64,000 nucleotides of DNA from Lineus longissimus. Lineage: Eukaryota; Nemertea; Pilidiophora; Heteronemertea; Lineidae. Positions within the stretch are counted from its first letter, which is position 1, and each line of letters starts with the position of its first letter. Shown here in pieces: positions 1 through 10,076 of this stretch. Under the pieces are notes generated by a model, which was not told the origin of the DNA, did not search any database, and was given only the letters and a program-made list of their open reading frames with translations. Where the stretch lies: contig NC_088311.1 of assembly GCF_910592395.1 (NCBI RefSeq), positions 9,676,501 to 9,740,500 on the forward strand, given 5' to 3'. The position numbers and the translations under genes are program-made.

Positions 1-750
1 CGATCAACTATTCACCAGGCGGTACAGCTGATGGGGGGTATTATCATATGCATATTTTTTGTGAGTATCACCAAGTCATGAAGTTTGGTGTGAAGAAATG
101 GGGTCAATTTTTTGTAACGGCAACCAAAAGCTAACAGCATATTCTTCAACAAAATAAACCGTTCTAAGTTTAGCAATACCGCACCTACATGTATATACCC
201 AGGTCGAAAATCTCGAGAGGACTCTCATAAGAATTATATTCAGTTTGTACACATAAACTATGTACATTCTTTGCAATATTCTTCTAAGATTCTTAGTAAA
301 GATCGTTACTGTAGCTTCAGGAATCATGCAGCGAATGTAGTTAGTGCCATGGTTTTTTTTCATGAAACTAATTATATCTTAATAACCGTGTTAATAATTG
401 ACAATCTTGTAAGAATCTCATCGGGATTTTTGACTTTGGTAGGTATCAAACGCAGGCATTTTTTAGTAAATTGTTTTTGCTTCTGTGGATCATTTTGACA
501 CCTTTTAAAAGATAACATTTTGTTTCAGGGTCTGGAATTTTTCTGTCATTTAACACATTACACCGGCGTTGTGATACTTCTCGGTCACCAATCTTGGCGT
601 TGCTTACACACCAACCACCACTCAATAAAGGAAGTTCCTCGACAGAGTAGATTTGTTCGCGTATTTCATACTGGAGTATGATACAGGTAGCAGTAGGATG
701 AGAATTATCTTCCACAATGAAAAATCTTCAAAAGTTCCATTATCTTACAG
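1..750. other. Upstream sequence without a supported exon
   Basis: No Ig exon or signal peptide in the right phase was found here. A stretch starting at 529 after TTTCAG has a few Ig-like words on the + strand, but it contains a stop, and a 89-codon open frame on the - strand (715-446) has five cysteines but no splice context I trust. Part of the region (about 193-445) is an inverted-repeat element described separately. Confidence 0.5.
193..445. mobile_element. Short inverted-repeat element, GTCGAAAATC family, copy 1
   Basis: The left end reads CCAGGTCGAAAATC followed by AAGAATTATA; the right end reads AAGAATCTCATCGGGATTT then TTGACTTTGGTAGG, roughly its inverse. The interior has TACA-rich sequence. 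Related ends occur at about 11200-11250 and 16600-16745. No open frame is present, so it would be non-autonomous. The ends are diverged and I cannot define a target duplication. Confidence 0.45.
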
Positions 751-1044
751 ATAGAGCCAAATGGAATCCTGAACAACCAAAATCCTTTACTGTCCGAGGC
801 AAAGTAAAAACAGCAGTAAATCTTACACTCCACGTCATCGCCAGCCCCTCTCCCACAAATGTCGCGTGGTTCCACCCGAATCAGAAGACAGCCATTGGTG
901 AAAACTTCACCCAAACTAAGGTTGACGATACAACATACACGTTGAGCAAGACATCCGTGAAAGGTTCGGACTATGGAAGTTACACAGTCAATGTGACAAA
1001 TGCGGTTGGAGTTTCATCCTTTGTTTTTGAACTAAAACCATCTG
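751..1044 (+). CDS. Gene 1 exon: Ig-like domain lacking cysteines
   Basis: The exon follows TTACAG and ends before GTAAGT, is 294 nt long and is phase 1-1, as Ig-domain exons usually are. The translated domain has the C-strand tryptophan (NVAWFH) and an F-strand motif DYGSYTVNVTNAVG that matches the I-set pattern D-G-Y-C, with the cysteine replaced by valine. The B-strand cysteine is also absent (VNLTLHV), and there is no cysteine anywhere in the exon. This is the first supported exon; upstream Ig exons and the signal peptide are not in the window. Confidence 0.85.
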
Positions 1045-4000
1045 GTAAGTTGAATTTTGAAACGATGTTCGCATCCCATCCAAATTCTTGTAGGCCTACT
1101 CATTCATAGCCAAAGCGATTACACAGTAATATTTCCCTCACAAATTCTTAACAAAAATAACTGCATTTGTATTTAAATAAATTTTCGGCGTGTCCAGACC
1201 CCACACCGCTTGCATATAGATTATGTAAACTACAGATTTTTGTTGTACGGGACACGTTCTAGTAAGGTTGTCGTATCGTACGGCTGATATGCTGGGACAG
1301 GACGGAAAAGTGTGTCTTGGGCGTTCCAAATTTAAAAAAAACAATTCATTTTCATTTGTTTTCAGACCCCAGTCATCGCACACTAATGGAAACACCCTGC
1401 TTTTATACATTGCCTCCCAGTGCAATATTTTGCTAAAAGGTGATGTTCAAGTGTTTCAAAACGCATTGGTCAAGTGTTCAAAGTTTAACGCTCATTTCCA
1501 GCTTCGTTCACTGAAAAATACTTCTAAAGTTTCAATTTATTTTCTAGAACCGCCGCAGACACCATGCTGCTTAGGGAAAGTAAATTCTACAGCCATATCA
1601 GTGACTCTTACCTTTAAGACAAACAACAATGGCGGAACACCTCAGACATTTACCATAGAGCACAGAGAACCTGGCGGAGATTGGATCGTTGTTGCCAAGA
1701 ACATAGCCGACCCAGGTATTAACAGAGATGTGGTCCAGAAGATAGCAGGATTGAAGATTAACCTGATGTACCAATTTCGAGTTAAAGCAGTCAATGACGA
1801 TGGTGACAGTGGCTATGGACATATACTTGAAGTTAAGACGATAGGTGAATTCTCTACTGCATCTGAAACGATATGCCTATTCTTTCGAACAATTCTTTCA
1901 ACACACCAACCAAAAAAACTATAAGGGGCCGCAATAGAAGAAAATACAGCAATTCAACCAGGAATGCATACGTTGCTTTCAGTTTTATATCTGCGGCTCT
2001 CCTACTATTTTGTCAAAATTCTCCCCCTTAACTTCTCGTCCCGTTCTCTTCAGGTGCCCCAAACACCACGCTCACGGTCAACCGTGAAGGAAGGATCGTG
2101 ACTGTTTCATGGACAGCCCTGAAACGATCATACTCAAAGGTCCAGATCAAATACTGTCTGAGAGAGAAATCGTCTATGGCGTGTAGCTATCACTACTTGA
2201 AAGATCAAACAGCAACCACAGCAAGTTTTATTGTGGACGCAATAGCGAGTTATGATGTCTATTTGGAGGTGTTTGATGGGGTTGACATGGTTTACCGTTC
2301 TGCACCACATGTTGTTCTAATTCCTTCTGGTATCAATGTGGGGATGATAGCTGGTGTGGTTGTGGCTGTGGTCATCCTGATAGCTGTGGTCGGGGCGGTA
2401 GTTGTCGTGCTACACAGGAGGAACAAGGCGTGCTTTTCAGGTAAGCTGACCTAAATGAGACTCAAAAATGATTGGAATTTGCCCCAGAGTAATCAGTTAT
2501 TTTTCACGTTTTTACAAAATCTTGCGAAATGAGAAATACCTAAATCCTCTCGTGAATTCGCCACATGTAGAGTAGTGTACTGCGTTCACAAATGCATTTT
2601 TTACGTTTGGACACTAATCTCACTTAACCGGGAATCTACTGGACAGCCATGGACAAGTGAAAAAGACCACCCAGGACGAGCAAATGTCCTTGATTTAAAA
2701 TTATTCCGTATGAACTGAGATGTACCGTATACTTTAGTTTCTCCTCGCTGTTAAGAAGTGACATTACCTATGCCTCTCTTCGACGGCTCCTAGTTGTTTT
2801 TTGGCGTGAAAACCGATACAAAATACTCTGATTTGATTGTTGTTGTAAGGTAACAGTTTGAGTAAGGTACTCGTCAAAACTACCTTCAGTATCAACTTAT
2901 TATGTATCATCACATTAAAGAACTAATAACAATATTTCGATCCTTCCAAGTTCGAAACAAACGCGGAGCTTCAGCAATGGATAGTGGTATTGGTGGCGGA
3001 CCAGATGCTGTTGCCCATGACCCATTTGATATGAACTTCGATAACAGCGCATTTCAAGGTAAGGTGGTAATTTTCCAGCTGATTTTCTCAGTTTTTTTAA
3101 ATGCATCTCTTAGTTTATTCAGGATAACCAGGTTGCAACTGCCGCGCAAATTTCCTCTAAGCTTCTAATAAATCCAAACATCTGTATATTTTGTAAATCA
3201 AAAACAGAAATTATCATTTTTATTTTCCATTCACAGGTGAAAATGCCTCAGTCGATCCTTTCTACGAGAATGATCCTAGACAGCTGCCAAAAAGGGGTAC
3301 GGGTTTACGGCTCTTTACCATTGATGAATATTCTTTAGCGAGGCTAATTTCATTGACAAGCAGCTCCTCGAACTTTCGATGCATGCCCTTGTACATGTTG
3401 CACAGCGGTTTCTCATACGTGTGTTAGTCTATTAGCGTTCACAACTGCTACAGTTACTTGCGACTTGTTTAAAGAAAAACCCAAAGAACAAGAAACTTTT
3501 TTTCGACTCTGAGTCGAGAATTCCCCCTTAACCAATGAATGAAGTGTTTGAACGCTCGTCCCTAAACAATTTATTTTCATATTATATATCACATTGAGCG
3601 CGGACAAATACGAATTGAACAGTTCGAAACTGTGGTGGAGGTTTTTTTTATTGTTTAAAGATCGAAATATTATCATGATATTTCCAATTTGAATCCTGCA
3701 GGAGATGCCGATACCCGAGTTGACGAGGCAGCGTATGATGAACCTCACCACGAAGTAGACCCGCAGCGTGTCCAAGGTAGGTCATCCATCAATTGTAGGC
3801 ACACTGATGGCAAGACGACACTTTGGCAGCTGGATAGGTTTCATTGCAACCTCGGTAAAACAGTAACGCCTTTCTCAAAACAGTAACGCCTTTCGAGATA
3901 TTATCATGATATTTCCAATTTGAATCCTGCAGGAGATGCCGATACCCGAGTTGACGAGGCAGCGTATGATGAACCTCACCAGGAAGTAGACCCGCAGCGT

Positions 4001-6360
4001 GTCCAAGGTAGGTCATCCATCAATTGTAGCACACTGATGGCGAGACGACACTTTGGCAGCTGGATAGGTTTCATTGCAACCTCGGTAAAACAGTAACGCC
4101 TTTCTCAAAACAGTAACGCCTTTCGAGATATTATCATGATATTTCCAATTTGAATCCTGCAGGAGATGCCGATACCCGAGTTGACGAGGCAGCGTATGAT
4201 GAACCTCACCACGAGGTAGACCCAGAGCGTGTCCAAGGTAGGTCATTCATCAATTGTAGGCACACTGATGGCGAGACGACACTTTGGCAGCTGGGGTAGG
4301 TTTTTTTCATTGCAACCTCGGCAAAACAGTAACGCCTTCTTCAATTACCAAGTTAGTAGCTCCAAAAAATATATAGATGATAATATTGGGATTTATAACG
4401 AATGCCCTATTGAATATGGATGCGTTCTTTCAACAGCTATACAGAGGCCGTTTTTCTTGCAGAGGTAATCTACGACGAAACAAGACCAATCCCTGGGTTA
4501 GATGGTGGTAATCCCCCAAAGAAATTTGAAGGTTGGTGAATATACCTGATATCTTAATTTATCCTGTCCTCCTTTAACATCTCTCTTTTTGACATTATTT
4601 CATCTGCACGTCAGCAAAAATATAATTATCCTAATATTAGTCTTGACGCCTTAAATCCGAAATCGTGTTTTAAACGTCCTTGAAAATATGCCGCGCCAAA
4701 CAAAGTTGTACCAGTCTTAGTGAGAGTTTTTTAATAATTGAAAATATTGAAAGACTCTGGTTGAAACTATGGCTGCCTAACTGAGTCTTTTTATAGAAAG
4801 ACTGATATATACCACACTGCTATCAAAGCCGGAGAGAAGACCTGGCCCGTGGCCCTGTGTTTCCCATATTCATATTTCGACTGTGGATGTGTATCCGGAC
4901 ATTATTTACAGATATTTCAGTCGATGATTTCAAGCAGTGGCTCCTTTCCAAAGACGTGACACAATCCACCTACAAATGTCTGGCGAAGAATGGATTCAAG
5001 AAGGCCAACGTTTTTGCCATGCTGCAGCCAGAACATATCGAGAAACTGCGAATCAAACCCCTGGCTCAAGAAGTCATTGTACAGAAACTGGTCAAGGGTT
5101 TTCAACAGGAGTCTGGATCCGAAAGCAGCAAGAGGGTGAAGCCAGCTGGCGATGGAGGTACATATTCGGCAATTTACCTATAAATGTGTTCAATGTTGCT
5201 TAAAACTGATAACTAACTTATTTTATAATGTTGTCTAAGATGATGACCTCTTGTTGTGTATAATCTTGTTTAAGATAATAACTTGTTGCGTATAATCCTG
5301 TTTGATGCAGTTCATGCATAATCTTGTTCAATGCTGTTCATTCATAACAACTCATGCGCGTATGCACGTAATGCATTTCATGATGTGTCGCTTAAAGACA
5401 ACCTGCTAATATGTTCTTCACCGCTAAATATACTGTTTGTATTTTACTAGATGGAGAAGGAGGCGCTTATGAGGAAATGGAAAACCCATATGCCGAGTTG
5501 AACATCACGGAAGTATCATTTTTTGTTGTTTCACTAACAATTGCTACAGGGTCATTGCAACCATTCTTGGGACGTCTAATCAGTCCTGTGGCCCTGTGAG
5601 TGAAGCGGGTGAATTGTGACTAACATACCTTCAATCCGCCTTTTAGATCGGGGTGGCCAAATTGAAAATGTACGCAACCATATCGACGGCTCCGAACAAA
5701 AGAAATATACTCAGGCAAAAAAATGCAGATTCCAATATCATTCTGTTCATAAACCTGGTCTGCCAAGAAGCATAAGGGTCGAAAGAATGGATAGGTCGCC
5801 AAACTATTTGATTTGAAGTCACAAGATTCGTTGATTTTGGGTCGCAAGATGGATAGGTCGCATAGACGGTGGATTTGGGGTCACAAGCATGCTAATAGGT
5901 CACAATAATGGCCTATTTTGAGTGGCGAGAATGGTTAGAATGGCTGAAACAGGCCCTTTGTCAGTTTATATTCGCTTCCCAAAAGGTGTACCACCGGCGT
6001 CTTATCTACGTATTTTGTATGCTACAGAGGATTCTAATGCCCTGCTGCCTGTTGCTCTCATTTCGAGGCATCAACGTCCGTCTATTTAATTAAATGAAGG
6101 CTAAATTATAACTCCGAAACACTTTGCAAACGCCCATCAAGACGTCCTCCCATGCACAGTGGGCATGTTCAGAGTGATCGAATGAAACACATACTAAACG
6201 GAATACAACGCTTGTTCTCACTTAACCAGATAAATACATTTTTACCTGTTTAGCAATTATGAACTGGTTACCCCTCGTGTCTTTCTAAAGCATACTTAAC
6301 TGTCTTTCCTTTCAGCCTGATGTGATCGCCAGCCGAACGTACGCAGAACTGAAGCCTTGA
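751..6360 (+). CDS. Ig/FN3 transmembrane receptor with tyrosine-rich tail and SAM domain (gene 1, 5'-partial)
   Basis: Twelve exons join in one open frame of 596 residues plus stop: 751-1044, 1548-1844, 2054-2440, 2951-3058, 3237-3296, 3702-3776, 3933-4007, 4163-4237, 4463-4531, 4912-5157, 5451-5512 and 6316-6360. Each junction has AG and GT in place, and all but the last are phase 1, typical of shuffled extracellular exons. The order is Ig-like domain, FN3, FN3-like domain, membrane helix with an HRRNK stop-transfer, tyrosine motifs (YEND, three YDEP, YDET), SAM domain, then YEEM and two YAEL motifs. It is probably a plasma-membrane adhesion or signalling receptor whose phosphorylated tail would recruit SH2 proteins; that role is inferred. 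Nephrin-type receptors have comparable YDE motifs, but I know of no named family with this order plus SAM. No signal peptide was found, so the start lies upstream. No AATAAA is obvious in the first 300 bp after the stop. Confidence 0.85.
1548..1844 (+). CDS. Gene 1 exon: fibronectin type III domain
   Basis: This 297-nt phase 1-1 exon lies between TTCTAG and GTGAAT. The 99 residues begin with PPQTP and carry typical FN3 signatures: TFTIEHRE in the C strand, then YQFRVKAVNDDGDSGYG, matching the F-G region of FN3 (Y-F-R-V-A-N-G-S). A CC pair near the start is unusual for FN3. It continues the extracellular part directly after the Ig-like domain. Confidence 0.88.
2054..2440 (+). CDS. Gene 1 exon: membrane-proximal FN3-like domain and transmembrane helix
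   Basis: This 387-nt phase 1-1 exon starts after CTCTTCAG and ends before GTAAGC. The first 95 or so residues look like a divergent FN3 domain (TVSWTALKRSYSKVQIKYC, then SYDVYLEVFDG) with two cysteines, YC and AC, that could pair. They are followed by a very hydrophobic segment rich in V, I and A (from VGMIAGVVVAVV to AVVVVL) and then HRRNK, a stop-transfer signal. This gives an extracellular N terminus and a cytoplasmic C terminus. Confidence 0.87.
2951..3058 (+). CDS. Gene 1 exon: juxtamembrane cytoplasmic segment
   Basis: This 108-nt phase 1-1 exon, with CCAAG before it and GTAAGG after it, encodes basic RNKRG followed by a Gly/Asp-rich stretch ending DNSAFQ. It has no tyrosine. The acceptor has only a weak pyrimidine tract, so the exact 5' edge is less certain than in the other exons, but the frame joins correctly on both sides. 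Confidence 0.72.
3237..3296 (+). CDS. Gene 1 exon: PFYEND tyrosine motif
   Basis: This 60-nt phase 1-1 exon follows TTCACAG and precedes GTACGG. It encodes 20 residues including PFYENDP. A phosphorylated Y-E-N fits the Grb2 SH2 consensus (pYxN); use as a docking site is inferred from the consensus only. Confidence 0.75.
3702..3776 (+). CDS. Gene 1 exon, YDEP repeat copy 1
   Basis: This 75-nt phase 1-1 exon encodes 25 residues including AAYDEPHHEVDPQRVQ. The acceptor is CCTGCAG and the donor GTAGGT. Y-D-E-P fits the SH2 preferences known for Nck (pYDEP/V/D) and Crk (pYDxP). It is the first of three near-identical copies; because the length is a multiple of three and the phases match, extra copies add 25 residues without breaking the frame. 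Confidence 0.82.
3933..4007 (+). CDS. Gene 1 exon, YDEP repeat copy 2
   Basis: This is the second copy of the 75-nt exon, with the same splice sites. It differs from copy 1 at the protein level by one visible change, PHQEVD for PHHEVD. The surrounding intron sequence is almost as similar as the exon, which points to a recent duplication. Confidence 0.82.
4163..4237 (+). CDS. Gene 1 exon, YDEP repeat copy 3
   Basis: This is the third copy of the 75-nt exon, with the same splice sites and the YDEP motif kept. It reads EVDPERVQ where the others read EVDPQRVQ. The intron after it is slightly rearranged compared with copies 1 and 2 and leads into the next unique exon. Confidence 0.82.
4463..4531 (+). 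CDS. Gene 1 exon: IYDETRP tyrosine motif
   Basis: This 69-nt phase 1-1 exon follows TTCTTGCAG. It encodes EVIYDETRPIPGLDGG and a proline/lysine-rich end. IYDET is another YDE-type SH2 docking candidate. The donor is GTTGGT, which is weaker than the others. Confidence 0.75.
4912..5157 (+). CDS. Gene 1 exon: SAM domain
   Basis: This 246-nt phase 1-1 exon lies between TTTACAG and GTACAT. The 82 residues form a complete SAM-like helical domain: DDFKQWLLSKDV, a conserved middle with NGFKKANVFAML, then the EHIEKLRIKPLAQE stretch that matches the L-x-x-L-G-I-x-x-x-G-H-R-x-K region, and a long last helix IVQKLVKGFQ. SAM domains self-associate or bind other SAM proteins, so this one could cluster the receptor. 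A serine-rich linker follows the domain. Confidence 0.85.
5451..5512 (+). CDS. Gene 1 exon: first YAEL motif
   Basis: The exon starts after TTTACTAG in phase 1 and runs 62 nt to a GTATCA donor in phase 0, encoding AYEEMENPYAELNITE. Without splicing, the frame would run on to a stop at 5597-5599, giving a receptor with a hydrophobic ending. Splicing to 6316 is preferred because the next exon restores a second YAEL motif in frame. Confidence 0.72.
5780..5910 (+). repeat. Imperfect tandem repeats in the last intron of gene 1
   Basis: The words GATAGGTCGC and GATTTGGGGTCACAAG or close variants recur several times at intervals of about 30-45 bp. The array is short and imperfect and sits in the intron before the terminal exon. 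No coding content is seen. Confidence 0.5.
6316..6360 (+). CDS. Gene 1 terminal exon: second YAEL motif and stop
   Basis: After a strong acceptor (TGTCTTTCCTTTCAG), 45 nt encode PDVIASRTYAELKP and a TGA stop. Joined to the preceding exon, the two YAEL motifs are separated by 12 residues, within the 6-12 spacing of an ITAM. The motif repetition across the splice junction is itself good evidence for the joint. Confidence 0.75.
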   Translation, partial: PDVIASRTYAELKP

Positions 6361-7885
6361 AAATAGAGCAAATCCAGAAAGTGCTGAACTGCGAGGTCGG
6401 CTTTGCTCAAACAGATATAAACAGACATTACATCATTACCTGCAGTATACCCAGGATTGCCTTGTGCAAATAGATGTGCATCTAGAAAAGGAATAGCCTG
6501 TTTTCAGCAGGGTTAAAATGCAATTTTAAAATATCTCCTGATTCATCCACTGCCATTATCACGATGTATTTTCAATTGATTTCTTAAATATTTATTTTAT
6601 CTTTTAGTTTTTGCAAGGTGGATCTGGGTTTATTTTGTGTGATAAAGGCTATGTAATAATAACGATCACAATGCTTGTAATTATAAATAGAGAAGGATTC
6701 TAACCTCTCCAGTAGACAGAAGGTCTTCTGTTTTTGGCCAGATGAGGAACATCTTGGTAGGAGAATATCACTCATCTTTATCAATAGTGTAAGTTATAAG
6801 TAAGAATCGGTGATTGTAGAGGAATGCTATCAATATCAGAACCAGCGATTACCGGTTTTTCTTGCAGACCAGAGATATTTTTGTCACCATAGCAGCGATT
6901 AAAATCGTTTGGGTGTATAGGGCGCTTTGCAGCATACCTCGTTTGCAATGTAGCTCTGTTCAGTTCTGTATAGTTTAGCCTACACATTTTCATGTGTAGT
7001 GTACTGCAATGCATGCAGACATATATGTACATGTTCTACATGCATAACAATGTACAGGAACGAGTTTTTTACGAGCTGGTGAGCACATATAGGTGAACAG
7101 GAGGCTGCAAAGTCAACATCTGGTAAATAATTGAAGATAATCTCTGTGGTATTATTCAGAATGCTCTTAACTATCCAAGAGTGCCAAGGTTACATGTACA
7201 TTTGGAGAATCATTGTTCTTGTAAAATTGGACGAGTCGTCCATATCATTTCCCAACATAAATCTGTATGTATAGTGAGCATGTATATCCATGTGACAGTG
7301 GTCAAAACAAAATGCTGCACGCATGTATATATAATCAGTGTGTTTTTAGGTTTTCAAGTTGTCCAGCGATGTTCATCACAATACGGACAACGGTGAAGCG
7401 GTCTTTGACCCCAACTCCTCCCTCTGCTTTGATGGAAAGGACGCACAGTTTATATGACAACCATTCAAAGCAAAATATTTTCAAATTTGTTGAACACACC
7501 ACATCTCTCTAATACATACTTATTATCATTTTATTTGCTCTCTCGCGTCATTTACTGCCGCCATTTTACTGATCACGGCACATCATACGTGAAATCGGAA
7601 CCGAAAAGCCAACGGAAACTCCCGAATACAAACTCGCCAGCATATTCAGCTTTGATACCTGTCCTCTGGCCAATCATGACTTTGTTCATTTTAGTTGTCA
7701 ACAGACAGACACGAGGACGGGTAGTCCTGTTTGTAAATAATACGTCCAGCACACTTCGCCCATTATATTCTGCATGTATATACACATATATATCTAAGCA
7801 CAAGTTTTTATTGTACGACTTTAAAAAAAGTAAATGCCAGTAATACTATCAGCGTTTTAGTGTTTTATACTTTCAAAACTCTGGA
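6361..7885. other. Intergenic sequence after gene 1
   Basis: AT-rich, with only short open frames on both strands and no recognised domain. It presumably contains the 3' untranslated region of gene 1, but no canonical AATAAA stands out near the stop. Confidence 0.5.
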
Positions 7886-7936
7886 CCATGACAATCACCA
7901 TTTCAAATCCTGCTGTCCACTTCTCCATTCAATGAT

Positions 7937-8001
7937 CGTCCTGGGTAACTTTTTGGGGTACCCAGGTTGGTCCTGGGTACCTTTTAGTGGTACCCAGGAC
8001 G
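7937..8001. repeat. Double-hairpin palindromic insert
   Basis: The insert begins CGTCCTGGGTA and ends TACCCAGGACG, with CCTGGGTA and TACCCAGG also repeated inside, so the single strand can fold as one long hairpin or as two smaller ones. The related copy at 20440 lacks it and reads straight through (AATGATAGTAAGG), which shows it was gained here or lost there. Confidence 0.7.
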
Positions 8002-8208
8002 ACATCTACCGATTCAGCGATAGTAAGGCCGAAGACAATACAAAGGTTACATGCAACTGCATGCTCATCTTGACCACAAAGGTTTTTGCAACTGATCAAG
8101 ATATATTGTGAGTATAATATCACGAGGTTCAGGATGCTGCATGTATTAGTCACCATACACATGATTGACCGATAACACAGGGCATGCACCTGGTGAACGT
8201 CTGGTCAT

Positions 8209-8652
8209 GAGACAAGACCACTAATGAATATTCATAGGTTGGAGGGTCGAGGCCTATCAATTAGACGAGTGCATGTTTTTAACTCTCAAGTACATATTTG
8301 GAGAGGTATTGAAAAAATATTTGTTGTGGCAAGTCTACAGATATAAAGAAATTATTTGATGAAAAAATTAATTTCGAATTTTGCTAATTGGGTAATAGGG
8401 GGCGTGTTTTGAGTTTTTTCTGCCAGTTGGCTGAAAAGAGTGGAAATACCAAAGTCTGTCTAATTTGTCGATTATCAAAAAATGTTCGTGGTCAATCACC
8501 AGTTTATTTTTCACCATTTACTTGCCCGATTGTCCGGAATAACATAATCTAAATTTCAGATTCACAACCGCACGCATTCTTTGATGCGTCGCGGTCAAAC
8601 ATTGACAATTTAACTGCTAAAAGGCTTAAAAAATCAATTGTGGTCTTGTCTC
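8209..8652. mobile_element. 444-bp non-autonomous DNA element, copy 1
   Basis: Perfect 13-bp terminal inverted repeats GAGACAAGACCAC flank the element, and the target duplication TCAT is present at 8205-8208 and 8653-8656. The uninterrupted target is visible at 20841-20850 (GGTCATCCCT) in the other copy of the host repeat. The second copy at 26963-27406 has exactly the same length. No coding frame is present. A 4-bp duplication fits more than one superfamily, so I assign none. Confidence 0.9.
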
Positions 8653-10076
8653 TCATCCCTAAAAATAGCGCAGGATAGTCTGACCATCGAAACTAGGCTA
8701 TAGATGAGGTTAAATTCCAAATATCGCACAGCGGAGTCTATTTCAATGAGCAAATCAAAACAAGGATAGCTCCCTACTATACAGCCTCGGTCTCATGAAT
8801 GTTCGCCTTTTCAGGTTCCATATTTGCAATACATCCTGTGGCGCATGGTACTCTCGCCGAGGTTGGCATCTCGCATTTATAATAAGCGACAAGCTCTACT
8901 GAACTAGAGAGAGAGAAAGACAATCTTTAAAGAGCCAACACAAATTAAACAATATTAAAAGCATTTTATTCCCATAAAATCACATCTCATGAATTAGTTT
9001 AATTTACACAAGGTTTACCAATACAAGGGATTCACAGACAGCGGGTGATAGAAGGAGTTATTGAATCTATTCCACACATAGAATGTACAAGATCTATGGG
9101 GTTTACCCCCAGGTAAGATTCGAATATAAGACTTAGCTTTTAGTTAAGATTTTATTCATTTTCATGTACATGAACATGTACATTCGTTGCACGGTTCTTG
9201 TACGATGCTCAGTTACGATAATATGAATACTTTACAGAATATACTTGTACACGTGTACAAACTGAATAAGATCAGGAAAAAGAATCTTGTAAGAATGATA
9301 TAGGGAATAAATGAGTCATTGACAGGTCAAACACAATACTCCAAACGTTCTACGAAAAGTGAAAGAAGAATGTCCAGCTGCGAGAAAGGAAGTCATTTGA
9401 ACTATAAATTCGCAAAATCATTAAGTAGTCATGTTCGTGAGAACGCGCATGGCAAATGCATTACTGAAAATATTGACTAAATTTAAATACATGTATGATC
9501 ATCGCATCTTTCAAAAATGCGAAAACAAATTCACGCTTTCCGTATCATGCAGATGTTGTATCCACTAAAAAAGACTGGCTCCTTCTTCAATGAAAATGTA
9601 ACTGAAGAAACCATGTCAAGTCAACTGTACCACCATGATTATTCCCAACATCATAAAATGAAGACTTCAATGAAACACGTTGTACATTGCAGGTCATTGC
9701 GCTGCATGTCACTTTCATTACAATTGAACACTACGCGCTCCGTGAGAAAAAGATGGGGAGAAGTGAAGCAGTCCTTTAAGATCATTTTTATTTTCATAAA
9801 TCGTACACCAATCAATATGGATGTGGAAGAAAAGACACCAGAAATGACATCATGTCCAAAAGATCCTTTTTTGCCAAATAATGGAAGTTATTTCTGGTTC
9901 TGAACTTTATGGCTGTGGAAGTAGGTTGTTTGGAGACAAGTGTAACTCTTTTTTTATCAGGTAACTGATAATTGTTTTCAAGTTCAATATCAAGGAGGGA
10001 TTATAAGACAGACATTTAGATAAATAACCAAGAATTCCATGATGACAGTAGTCAAGGAACTCTTGGTATAACTTAC

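Larger units (their letters stand above)
3663..4340 (+). repeat. Tandem triplication of a 231-bp exon-intron unit
   Basis: Three head-to-tail units, with starts about 231 and 230 bp apart, each contain the same intron lead (TATCATGATATTTCC), the 75-nt exon, and an intron tail ending in repeated AAAACAGTAACGCCTTT. Copies 1 and 2 differ by only a few bases, in introns as well as exons, so the duplication looks recent or homogenised. The third unit loses similarity after about 4335. Confidence 0.92.
7886..8887. mobile_element. Mutator-like repeat, copy A, left end lost, carrying two insertions
   Basis: The segment matches the element at 20313-22115: it shares the start CCATGACAATCACCATTTC, the middle GCATGCACCTGGTGAACGTC, and the end block from CCCTAAAAATAGCG to TTATAATAAGC. 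The left terminal repeat present in the other copy is not found here, and about 220 bp of interior are missing. It is interrupted by a 444-bp element at 8209-8652 and a palindromic insert at 7937-8001. It has no open frame of note. Confidence 0.75.

Noticed and set aside
446-715. Cysteine-containing 89-codon frame on the - strand upstream of gene 1
   Set aside because: No convincing splice sites in phase and no recognised domain; overlaps sequence that could equally be intron.
3689-4468. Short open frames across the YDEP units on both strands
   Set aside because: They read through splice sites into intron. The real coding parts are the 75-nt exons.
9517-9903. 128-codon frame on the + strand
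   Set aside because: Low-complexity composition, no domain, no splice or promoter context.
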